From assembly GCA_947568835.1 (NCBI GenBank), contig OX387602.1, forward strand, positions 16,791,021 to 16,855,020: a stretch of DNA of 64,000 nucleotides, written 5' to 3'. Position 1 is the stretch's first letter. Every line of letters begins with the position of its first letter. A program made the translations under genes and the position numbers. Of this stretch, positions 27,001 to 38,741 are shown piece by piece. The notes below the pieces were generated by a model. It was not told where the DNA came from and made no database searches. It was given only the letters and a program-made list of their open reading frames with translations. The stretch is from Protonemura montana (Eukaryota; Arthropoda; Insecta; Plecoptera; Nemouridae).

Positions 27001-30000
27001 TACAGCCGACAGCGCTAGTTCGCTCTGTACGGTGCATAAAATGCTAGCACGCCCCGTAATCCGGCGTACGACCCCGTACACGGAGAAAATGGCGCAATCC
27101 TCGTTAATTTTCAGACTTAAACGTGCGTATGGAGCAATGCTCAGTTCGATAATCACCGTTCGAAAAGTTGTTAACGATGATCCGACTGTATGAAACAATT
27201 GAAATCATTTTGCTCGGGCTCGAGCTCCCGTTCTGCGCTCTTGCCTATTGTCATTCTTTTCCCGGAGCAGGCGTTCCCTGCTCATGCGCGCAGGGTGCAG
27301 AAAATTTCAAACTTTGAGTTGGAGAGAAAAAGTTAGCTACTGTTTTGATCCACTTAGTGTGAAACTTGAGGTCAGCTTGGTGTTAAAAACCAACTCTGTG
27401 TTCGTGCATGAAACAACAAAATATAATGCAATTATAATCACGGTAAACTAAGTTAGTATGGTATACAAACTTAAAGTTGATAAGTTTAAGTTATACAAGA
27501 TGGCAAAGCGCGGACTGACGTATATAAGGGAGTGTATTTTCAGTTTTAGCAGCATTGCTGTTAGATGTCTCTCAAACTGAGAACAAATATTAATAATAGG
27601 TCCATGCTACACTTGGAGCTAGAAGAAATATTTATATACCAAAATGTGTCTACAGTGTTATTTATTGTTCGGGGCTGACTTTTTGTTCTGAAACGCAAAC
27701 TCTTTAGCTTCTGAAATGTCGTTATTTATTTTGGCTCATATTAAATTGAACCAGCCTCTTTTTAGATCGTCGTATAAAATAAAGTACAAAGTTATAGGCT
27801 AAGACCATATATAAACCACAAAGTAAAGAAGAACCTTCTGGGAGCAGGAATGGGGATGGAGACAGAAGAAGCGGCGCTCCATTAGCCGGTGCTATCGTGC
27901 TGTCGACAGCACGCATCGCTTATGCCAAAGCGAGGGGATAATACGTGAATTTACTCTTATGATGTGAACGATGATCAAGTGATACGAGAATGTGCCATGC
28001 TCAGCATAATCACTTGATATCGGCTCTTGATTGGCAATGATTCGATTAGGGGCGACCGCACTATAACATACTATCATTGGCCGATATGCGGCGGATTTCT
28101 GTATATTCACTTGGTGGTAAATCGAGAGTACAATATGGGCTCGAGTTTCAAGGACCAAGAGCATTACTTCAATCGCGCTCAATCCTATGTTAATTGCATT
28201 TGAATTCGAGAGAGAGAGAAGTTTGCGTGAAATCTGGGCAAAATGAATGCACCTCGGCGCGAGTGAATTAATTTGAATTAATTATTTTAAGCAGTGAATT
28301 TAGCTAGACAGTGTAATTTTAAGTAAGTGGAGTATAGGCTTCAAAGAGTCCTTTCCATATCCATCAAAGGATTTTCAGCGCGCGATGCGTGCGGTTTTTT
28401 TTAATATAGAATTATCCGGCACATGTAGCGGTGGATACATAAACGTGTCATACTCCTACAACACTTTGTGCAGCGAAACCTTTGGCAAGAGCAAGGGTCG
28501 TGCGTGCCGGCTTGCAGAATACCTACGCACAATGGGCCCCGCGTACGCCCTGCGTGCCCGCACCCGCAGATAATGCTGATTAAAGGGTGGATGTGCAAAC
28601 TTTTCGTGACGAGCAGACAGTAAGCCCCTTTCATTATGCTCACTCCTCCACCAACTCAATATTATAGAGCAGCATATTTATCTATGGCAAATATAAACTA
28701 ATTCCTGTGCCAAAATTGTTATTGTTTGCCGACGGTAAACGGTTTTCAGGGCCGGAACTCTATAATTTTCTATCACTCTACCAAGCGGAAGTGCCTATTG
28801 TAATTATTACTTCTCTATATACCTCTGTGCAGGGTTCAGTACTTGACAAGTCATCTCGTCTAGTTAACTCCAAGGAAGTTTACTGCATAAACTTGTGTAA
28901 ATGGTGTTCTGGTTATGACATCATCAGCGTTCATGTCTTGAGGATGGGAAGACGAGAACGAGACGTAGACCCGCTCCTTTACCCGGTGAGCTTTAGCTTG
29001 ACTGCAAGTCGCTTCGTAAATCTGGCGATAATAACTGCGAAAAGACGATCAGATAAAGCACCTTCTCCTAAGTGAGTGCATCCGGGGCCAACGCTGCTGT
29101 CTCCCCCTCCACCGCGCTGAACGCGACCCATCAAATAGACAATTATTGTGTTTGCCTTGCGGATTTAAATTGAAATCGTCTTGGCGTTAATTCTGGCGGA
29201 AAAGTGCTTCGCGTGGTCTGATACAATATCCGAAGTAACGCGCGCGGGACCATGCAGAGAGCCGCGGAAGTAAAAGCCCGTGATTGAAATGGAATCAATT
29301 TCGAACGCTTTATCGAGTCTGTCGGTAGACTTCTAGCGACGATTTATTTGCAGTCGGGCTTACAATAATTATTTAACTTTTATCCACTTGTTCAATTGAG
29401 TCGGGAACGCGATCGAATCACGAAAATAAATAGCCAGCGACTGCGAATTGGACCAATCCCGAGTTATTTCTTATTGCTTGACCTATCTTTTGCGTCGAAG
29501 AACGTGCACCGTTGATCCCCGGTCTCATTTGTTAGAATCACAGAATCGTCAGGACGCGTGCAGTCGTGCAAAATGTGCCACACAGCACGCTCTGCGCCGC
29601 AAGCCTTGCGCTAATTCAAACTGGCAATCGCAAATGCCATGTAGCACATGGCCCATGGGATCTTTGTCAATGATAATTCTGCAGGAGTCTTCTTCCTAAG
29701 ATAATGTTAACATCGGAACAATCGCCAACTTGGTCTCTTGGCACATGCGTTGGCAAATACAATAACTCTGGCTGCATAAACACCTATTAGATTGAACAAT
29801 AATATAACGGAGGGGGACGAGATGTGATCATGACTTTTGGCCTGTGATTGTTGGGGAACAATTCCAAAGACACCTGTGGGGCACAAAATGCCCGGCACAT
29901 TAGTTCTATCAGTGTTTAAAGCGTAATCACGGCACATCCGAGTTGCATTCCTCGCGGCCGCTGGCTATAACGAAGAAGTAGATATTACACGACCACAGAA

Positions 30001-33000
30001 CTTGGAACTAATAAACCGAGAGAGTAAACACATTCCGTGCCGTTGGATTGCCTCCTCGCTCGGATATCTTTTACCTACCTCGCGGTTCTTTTGTGCGTTC
30101 TCTGGAGTTTTTGTAATTAAATTCAAAATATCTTCGAGAAAACCTATCTGACTACTTTTAAAAAACGTTTAATTTTTAATTTTCTTTTCATTAAAAGTTT
30201 CCTTTCATGAAGAATTTGTTTTTTTATTACAAATTTGTTTCGCGTTTAAGAATTCATGACGGAATGGTTCTTGATAATATGCGTGGCTGAAGGGCTGAAT
30301 AATGTAAAAAATATATATATATATAGGAGGCGCCCTGTTTCCATTATTTGCATGAACACTCTCGGTTCGCAACGCAAACAGTTAATGACGGAATGAATTT
30401 TATCTGCGGCTGGGTCAATAATGACATGTGCCGCGTGGCCGGCGAAACAGGCGCTCTTTTCCCGGGCAGTCCCGAAAAGCCGGGACTTGGCCGCGCCCGG
30501 TGGAGGCGCCGGGTCGGGATGCAACCCGCAGAGCACCGTTTCCGCTCCCGTGGGATTACACGCGTTTCCACTAACCCCGCTCCGGCCTCCGGCATCAGCC
30601 AGACAAGTTCTGGTATGCCGAACTGCTTCAATCTGACTATCAATTATTAATGCATGCTTATCATTGAATTATCGGATATGTGTTAGGAACAGAGTTATAT
30701 ACATTGTACATGCGAGTGTTTGGTGTTTCCTTTTCAATCAAAATACGGTATTGGACGCATTTGCTTTGGGTAACACGAGTGCCAATTAAAATCTGGCCAT
30801 TACTCGGGTTTGCTTTTGCTTGCGCCCTTGCCAGTTCCATCCGAAATTTCGAATGCAAAGGGCTTCAAGTGAATCGCTCCTGTTTCCACAGGCTGATACT
30901 CTAATATGCAGCCTATTAACTTATTATCCAGAGCCCATGCGAGGCCCGAGCTGCTCGAATTCTGGACCGAGTGCTGGAGAGCTCCGACACCGCCACCGCA
31001 GTCCGCCGAAAATACACGCATGGCTAATTTACTTTGTATCCATTATTCATTCCACATTAGTGGTAACCATGTTCGATGCGCCATATACATCCAATCGAAT
31101 TCCAAATCTATTAAACGCATTTGCAATTAGTTTGGAAGCTAATTCATTATTGAGAATCAATTGAATCAAACTCATACCTATTACTTTTTGAGATACCTGG
31201 TTCAGGATTGTGTTCAGGGTAGAGAGCTTCTGACAGACGTGCGTTCGGTATCATGGCACGTGCGTTGGATGTGGATGCGCTAACCAATCCTACCTACTCA
31301 CCATGTTAGTAACGCACATTCGACGCCTTTTGTACGGTGACGTCACTAATTACAGTCGTTGGCGTGATGTTATTCAGCGCCAGGCCCCGCGCGGCGTCGG
31401 CGTCGCGACGTGACGTGGGGCTGCACGCAATCTCAATCAAACCTCGAGACTTCCAATTGATTCGGACAACGCTCCGGTTGAGAAGGGAAAAATACGTGCG
31501 GTGGCAGGAGGAAAAAAAGAGGATGTGAAATTCCGTTTATCTCTTCGGGGCCGGTGGTGGTGTCACCTCCAATCTCTGTGATTATAATCCTGATCGGCCG
31601 TTCATATTTAAAAACCTTCGAAGAGCACATTTGTGTTAGCTGTCTGAATAGCGTGCTTTTAGTAATCTCCACCTCGTGCGGCTTGCGAGCACTCTCTGGC
31701 GGCCTCATGCAAAGTTTCCCTGTCCGTTGGTCTGCACTTTTTCAGGTTATTTTTTTGACAACACCTTTATATATGCGCAATGTTCTGCGCGAAGCTGGTC
31801 GCAGAACACGAGATGCCTTTGATAGGGCCATGTTGGTCCAAGCATAATATCGTTGGCTGTAGATTGCGAACGTTAAGATGAGGCGGTAGAAAAGGGATGC
31901 AGTTATTACAAAAAGCGTATTATTTTGAATTCACAAGAACTAGCATGCGGCTATACCTATAGTCACACTCAGCAGTATGGCGAATGGCGACAGCAAAGGC
32001 GAGCGCAAATTATTAATTATTATCTCTCCGCGTGTGCACCATGACAGAGGGTAGAACAGCAAGAAATGCAATTTCGCCATTTTCTTTGTGCCTTTTAAAA
32101 TCACATTTTCCGAATGCGCGTCGCGCGCGCAGCTCTCTGAAATGTAATTTAAAAAATCTCTCGTTTATGCAAAATAAATTCTCCGCGCCACGAACTTGAG
32201 TCATCCACGCTGCAAATCGTGCGGGGCCCGTGTGACAACCTAATCTGGGACGCCGTACTTTCGTTGCGCCGCGCAATTAACAAAACGGAAAAAAAACACA
32301 AAAAAACAATGCCCTCCATTCTGATTTCAATCCAATTCTCGGCTGCAAATGATCCCGTAATTATTATACACGCTGTAAATGTAATGCAACGACTTGGCTC
32401 CACGTAGCGGTCGCCGGCTCAACCGAAGTCTAGCTCGCTTATAGCTGCTGCTGCCTGCTATATCTGGGCATGTTCGTTACAACTAAAGCACGACCACCAC
32501 GCTTAAAAAATCAGTTCAACTTTTCTTGCGCCGCGGGGCAAAAAAAGACTCAAATCTAACTCGTACATGGGATGCTATGTCGACGGTGGATAGACGTTTT
32601 TTGTTAGCTCACAACAGACTCGATTCAAGGTTGGTTGTAGTTTAATTGCGGACATTGAGCTGTGGATTGGAAGTTGTGTACTAGAATCTGGCTCGGCGTT
32701 GCGGTGTGGCGCGGCGGGGTGAGTCCACGCGGCCAGCTCGGGCCGCTCGAGCAGTGGCACCGCGTCCTCGTCGTGCAACGGCTCGACGGCAAAATGGCCG
32801 CGGGCAGAGCGGATGCTCCATCCGGAGGCTGCCTGCCTGGCGATGCCACACCCAACTCTTGCACGCTCGTCGGCCCGGCCGGTCGGACGCAATAGATGAG
32901 ATTAGGAGGGCACTGCCGAAAGACAAACTTCGTCGCTCGTCACGTCTAACTGAAATACTGGTGTACCTATATATGTTTGCCGCGAGATGATCTTATTTTG

Positions 33001-33194
33001 TTCTTGCACTTTGGGGATTTCCATCTTGTGTACGTTGCTATACAGCGTCAGCCGCTATAGGCTACAACAAACGCTCATCTCGTTATCGTCGATCTGTGGC
33101 GGTGGTCATATACTTATCATGCCAACTAAACTGAAGTAGCGTTCATCCTAAGAGCAAATTGCGATTCGGAGACAAAGTTTGTTCGCCAGCCAAG
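18077..33194. other. Non-coding, probably intronic or regulatory DNA
   Basis: No gene is supported. Several open frames of 60-168 codons exist on both strands (for example 21262-21768), but they overlap, lack recognisable domains and fall in GC-rich patches where stops are rare. A further 13-mer copy lies at 30499 and triplet-rich patches at about 20670 and 22190-22260. Weaker TATA-like sequences near 25288 and 27521 lack a properly spaced start element. Confidence 0.5.
30499..30511 (+). promoter_or_regulatory. Recurring 13-mer, copy 4
   Basis: Reads GGTGGAGGCGCCG inside a GC-rich patch. Confidence 0.4.
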
Positions 33195-33287
33195 ATGATG
33201 AGCACTCTAATCCTTGTCTTATTGTGTGTTTCGTTAAGCGGTTGGCTGTCTTCGAGTCTTACTCGAGCTTCTCAAACATTTTCATAA
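33195..33287 (+). CDS. Candidate signal-peptide mini-exon, unproven
   Basis: A 30-codon frame starts at ATG 33195 in a CCAAG-ATG context. It encodes two Met, then a strongly hydrophobic Leu/Ile/Val core, then small residues, which is a classic signal-peptide layout. It is on the receptor's strand, 5.4 kb before the first recognised exon, which itself needs an upstream exon ending in phase 1. A phase-1 break exists at 33240/33241, but its donor (GTTGGC) is poor. It may be an alternative first exon or a chance hydrophobic frame. Confidence 0.18.
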   Translation: MMSTLILVLLCVSLSGWLSSSLTRASQTFS

Positions 33288-36200
33288 CATCGAGAGCGCC
33301 TACCGCACTTTCGCTTGCAACCCTTTATTAGTTCTCTGCGTAATTGATAAACTTTGCAAATGAGGTAAACAAAGGGATTAAAAGATTATTCCTCAAAGAT
33401 ATACTGTTATTAACCTCTTCGAGAAAATGATTCTACGTAAATTGCAATATCTAGTCGAGCAATTTGTCTTTTGGATTCCATGTTCACTCTGTTTCTTGTA
33501 AATTCAGCGGTCCGGCGTGGACATGTTCATAGTGAGAGTCGTAATCACAAAACCTAGTGAGATTAGGTAACGCAATTATAAGAAAATGTGATTTGGTAAC
33601 GAACAATCCCTTCGGGGTGGGCCCAAATCCTAATTACTTGGAAATTACCCGGGACGAGGGAGGGAGTAATTTGGGGCTCGCCCGACCGTTCGGCTTTCGG
33701 GGAGCGACGACGCTGGTCAGCGCTGACTGCTGAGATGGTTCGACCATGCTAAGACTCAGCTGAAAATTGGATTTCGATTCGGAATTTTCTTTACACGTAT
33801 TCCGTCCTCATCCGAATCGAAAAGAAACAGGCCGAGCATCTTGCTCTTTCCCTGGATTATACCATTTAGCTTGGCTATTATTCGATGTCATGTATAAATT
33901 GAGTTACGTCGAGTCTGCTCGTCGAATATAATTGTCTCTCCTCCGCGTGGCCTATATATCCTGTGCGTCATAGCGTCGTATCTGACTCCCAAGCAAGGCG
34001 TGGAATTACGCGAGTGGGTTATTTAGTGGGTATTGGACCGGTACAGCCCGAATCTTGTACGCGGTAGTGAGGCAGCAGTGCGTTAAGGAAATATACACGG
34101 CGTCTCAAATGGGTAGGACTTGTCTTGTTAACTATTTCTAATGAGTGACGTAATGTTCAGTGACATTTGTTACAACCAGTTTGAAGACGACGGTGATATT
34201 TCAGCAAGATTAATGTTTCCAGTTGGATGATGTAGTAAAGTCCCACAAGAAATTGAATCGTACCTTAAGAGCTGCGACGACTGCGAGTGAAGATTTCTGC
34301 CATTTAAATGGCATCATTTGCCCGAGTTTTTGTCGGGTTTCCAAATCAATAAAAGTTTGATGGATCGACATGCGATAGAGATTGCAGCGAGCGAGCACGC
34401 GGACTGTGCAAGAATGCAAGTCTATCTTCTCCCTCTTTCACCTTTGATAAACTCGGTGCTGATAGACGTTCGATTTGGTGTCTCTTGTTCTCCAAATCGT
34501 ATCAGACGACGTGACATCGAGCTACTGTCGGTCTGGTCCATTGGATATCCTCCCGTCTCGGAGCTCCAGATCGACATCTCTTTTTTATGAGACCGGTAAA
34601 ACTTGAATACTCTCCCCATTGGGAGATGGTAATTCGAAACAGGAAACAGCACAAGAGAATATTGTGTTATCGGAGAGAATTTGAATTAACTTGATAATAA
34701 CATTAAAAACACAGTGAAGTTAACGAATATAAAAAAACGACAAGAGCTAAAAATAAATGTGTAATGTAATCACGAGTTGTGCAATTAAATTAGTTAATTA
34801 GTTGAGCGTATACGTTCGGTGGACATGTCGACTGGCTCCGTCGCGAATAACGCGGAGCTGCGTTTGTGAATTCTACTTTTGAGCGAATTTCTATTTTCTT
34901 TCGGTCTAGTTGAGCTGGAAATTGCATTATGCCAACGGGGAATGAGGCAACCGTGTGGTGGGTAAGGACGTACCCTCGTGGACGCGGACGATGCTGCTGG
35001 CGAACCATCTCTCTTCCAGGAATACCCCCAGGGACGTCTCAGACCTAAAGACTCGCACCAGTCGACGCCAGTCTCTGGTATCAGCTAGCTTCTTGTCGAC
35101 CAGCATTAGCCGTCAAATCGTTAACCGTCGGTATTGATTCCGAAAGGCGTTAGAAAACTCTAATTAACAGATTGCATTTGACACATAACGATGATCAAAT
35201 ATCGTATTTTAGAATTGTTACAAAATAAACCCATTTGAAGTAATGGCCTGGAATTAGCAGATAACACTCCATATCCATCCGTGTACCGCGGTGCTCGCTC
35301 CGGGTCGCATATTTAGTACCTTTTCCATGCCGGTGGTGGGATACACAATGTTCGATTACAACTTGACCCGTGGGATTGCAGGCAGCCACTGTTATATGTT
35401 CACGGTTACACTATTATTGTATTTTATACTTTTGTTTGGCATTTCCACGTCATGCATTCGCGAATCGTATCGGCTTTGACGTGGTGGGCCTCTCCATGCC
35501 AGCGCAATATACGCAACGCAAGACCAATCAGACAAACACAACGGCGCAGCTCTCTTATATTTATTGGAGTAGATTCAACGTTAATCCCCCTCGACGGCGA
35601 TCCATCTACCGCTAAGATGTTGTTCCAACACGCCAAATGGGCAAATATTGGTGGGAAACGTATTGTTTCGAGCAGCCGTCGAGCTGAGACAAGCCAAATG
35701 AAATCGAGATTTTGGCACGCCGCGTTGACTTGGCGAGCTCTCTTCTTCGCACGCTCGGCTCCCATGGGCATCGGTGTAATCCGGTTAATCCAGATATGAT
35801 TCGATATCCCCATAGTATCATTTCAGCACACAGGTGTTGCTCGGTAGGCAGGCTGCGTGCAAGGCACCGAGCCGGGCTTTGCGCAGGGAACGGTCCGTCA
35901 CCTCTCTCGGTCCACCCAAGACCGACGGGACGGTCCAACCTTTGGGTACAACCCTAGGCCTGACCACGGTCCGATCGCAGCCGTTTGGCGAGAGTGTTTA
36001 GGTTACCGTCGTGGGAACAGTCCATTCATCAGCCGCGTGACGTACCTGTTCCTATCTGGCCACGGGAGACCATTGCCTCCTGCTCCTTGCTATAGAACGG
36101 CCAAGTCTGCGCCTGAGAACGGAAGTGGCCGCCTTGTATCTGCTGCCTCCATCTTCCCAGGACGTACTGCTAATTGCAACTAGCGATACAATGGAGTAGC

Positions 36201-38606
36201 TGCTTATAGTACACGACGCGATGCGATAATTGGTCGAGAAGAATTAATGAATAATCCATTGCTGATTCGAGGAGCTGGCAATTTCCTCGGCGGCGTTTTT
36301 CTGTCGACAAGACAACAAAGTCTGGCGATGACGGCGGCGGCCCGGTCTGGCCCGGCCGGCCGCTGACTGGTGAAGGATGGAAAAGGTTAATAATATGCAA
36401 ATGTCGACGAGGGGTGTGTTGAGAAGGAAGTACGGATAACTGTCGGCGACCCGGAAATAAAGCGACGCGCTGATATATACATAAAGACGTTTTATTGAAA
36501 CGCAGAGGAAACGTTATATTGATTCTTTGTCAACACTCTCTGGTTCCACACGATGAATAGTCAAACAGAAGCAATCTGGACCGCGGGGTCGGCGTCGCCG
36601 TCACCGTAGCCGCGGTCGCGTCCTTTGCAGATATACTTGACGCTGATTGGTTGTGGAATTGACCCCGTTAAGGGTGCGACGGCTTCGGCGACGTCGGACC
36701 AAACACAGGTCGACTAAACTATGCGCGACGCGATCCAAGGCGATTAGAGCGTTGTGCCTGCAGCCGGGAAGCGCTGCAGTCGCGGCTAATGAACGAAAAC
36801 GGGCCATGTCTGATTGAATTGTGATTGGCCCGATGAGTGGCTGTTGATTAGATAAGATCGGGGGCCGATCGCGACGACGACTAACCGGGTGACAATGGAC
36901 CGACGCCTCGACGACGTCGGTGTCCCGGCGGATAATCGCCCCGCTGAGTGGCGCTTGCCAGCTACGCGCTGGGTGACCTCATCTCGACAACAATGAGTGC
37001 CGCGTCCCCCGCACATTGCCGTCTCGTTGTACGGGGGCGGGAAGGAGGGGAAGACGCTCTCAGGGGAGGATGCCGTTGTCGAGAGCTAGCAATCGGTGCG
37101 GTGTGAGGTTGTCTGTCTGCTTTGGCTGCTGTCTCTCTGTGTATTCTTCATCGACGACGGCGACGACGACGAGTCGTATTCTTGGTTGGCTGGTTCTTGG
37201 TGGAAACCGCACCTCAGGATCTTCGCTGCTTCTGGTAATTGAATTCGCGATTGAATGGACGCAGTGAAAAGAACGCCGCGGCGCGAGGAGCTGGCGCTGC
37301 GACGACGCCGCGCCCTTCCTTACAAACTGAACCTCGACGGCGAAACAATGAGTTATTAAAACGTGGAAAGAGTTTTTCACGTGCAGAGCGCGTTTTTATT
37401 TTATCTCCACGCCTTTTTCCAGCAGCAGCCACCAAAGCAGAGCGGATTTATTCGTAATGAAAAGCAACTAAGCTGGGTGGGACTTGTACAATTTGTACTC
37501 CTTTTTTCTTGCTGAATGTAACCTAAGAGAAAATACTGATCCCGCGACTAATTGGGCCTTTCGCCGCGTGTCAACGGCAGTGGCCATTTCGCTATTGGCG
37601 CAGTCGACCCTGCGCCCGATTTCCTGCCTCCCTCCGCCTTCCTTCCGTCCTTCCTTCTGTCGGCCCATACACGCGACTCATCGCTTGCTTCTTACTTCCA
37701 CTGCTATTTCACGGCATGACTTGCATGGCAGCTCACGACGACACTCGCAAAAACAATCTAATCAGCTTATATTATATGAAATATTGCATCGCAAAAACAC
37801 CCTCTTGTATAGGTGCTCGAGATTATCTTCGCTGGAAATTGCAAACCTAGCACAATTTCTAATTTCCTTCCGTGCACTACGTAGCTTTCAATACTTGCAG
37901 TAGAAGAGCACTTCAGCATGCAGTGATTTCATAATGATAAAGTTGCTCAAGATGAGCCATGCAAAAACTCCGTCATAGTCCACAACATGCTCATAAATGA
38001 TTACATATAATATAATATTACATATAAACACATTACTACACACTATATAAAACCTCGACAGACGACAGCGTATATTTCCATGTAGCACACATGTGCATAA
38101 TTATATGATGGATTTTCCCAAAAGACGAATAGACGAGGGTCTGAAAATGACGTGTCCACTTTAACCCCTTATTATTCAGCCGAGAAGATTAATTTGCGCT
38201 GATTAGCGGACAATAATGGTATAAATTATTAGCCTGTCGCATATGCGGTGAACCTAGCTACGAAGAGCGCTCTAGTCGGACGCGTTTTGCATTTCGCAAC
38301 ATGTACTGAAGTACACACGCTTCGTGCTCTCCATTCATTCCTAACCATACGCGCGCGTGTGTGCATGTGAGCGACATTTTTACAAATATTTGTAAACCCT
38401 TTATTACGGTCGGATTTTTCAAAAACTATTTCTGTGCCGGGGTCACGTGCGTCGAAATTGCACATACGTGATGCCAATACCTTGCCTCGTATGATGGCAG
38501 TCTATAAAAGTTTGATTGCTATCATTTGAATAATGAGCCTTATAGCAAGCCGTGTTCCATGATCTCTCCATGTACTGACTCTTCGTGTGTTGTTTGTGTG
38601 TTCCAG
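33288..38606. other. Non-coding DNA before the first recognised receptor exon
   Basis: No coding region is supported. The stretch 35.8-37.4 kb is CpG- and GC-rich with many GAC/GTC triplets and could be regulatory. A TATAAAAG at 38503 lies about 100 bases before the exon, but I found no well-spaced start element with it. The last bases form a good pyrimidine-rich acceptor (TGTGTGTTCCAG) for the exon at 38607. Confidence 0.5.
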
Positions 38607-38741
38607 TTGATGGCCAGCAGCAATATTTCCGAATCAAGCCGAAAGACGTGCGCGTCCATGAAGGCAGAGAAGCGACACTCCACTGTGAGGTCACCAACCA
38701 AGCCGGGCAGGTGCAATGGACCAAAGACGGTTTCGCTCTAG
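38607..38741 (+). CDS. sns: Receptor exon: first half of Ig1
   Basis: It enters and leaves in phase 1. It encodes DGQQQYFRIKPKDVRV, the first Ig cysteine in LHCEV, and the family signature VQWTKDGFAL. Flanks are a TTCCAG acceptor and a GTAACT donor. This is the most upstream exon I can support. Confidence 0.9.
   Translation: MMASSNISESSRKTCASMKAEKRHSTVRSPTKPGRCNGPKTVSL

Noticed and set aside
27521-27545. TATATAAG followed by TCAGTT
   Set aside because: Spacing of about 21 bases is too short for a normal TATA promoter.
38503-38530. TATAAAAG about 100 bases before the first recognised receptor exon
   Set aside because: No correctly spaced start element, and the exon is entered through a strong acceptor in phase 1, so it is an internal exon.
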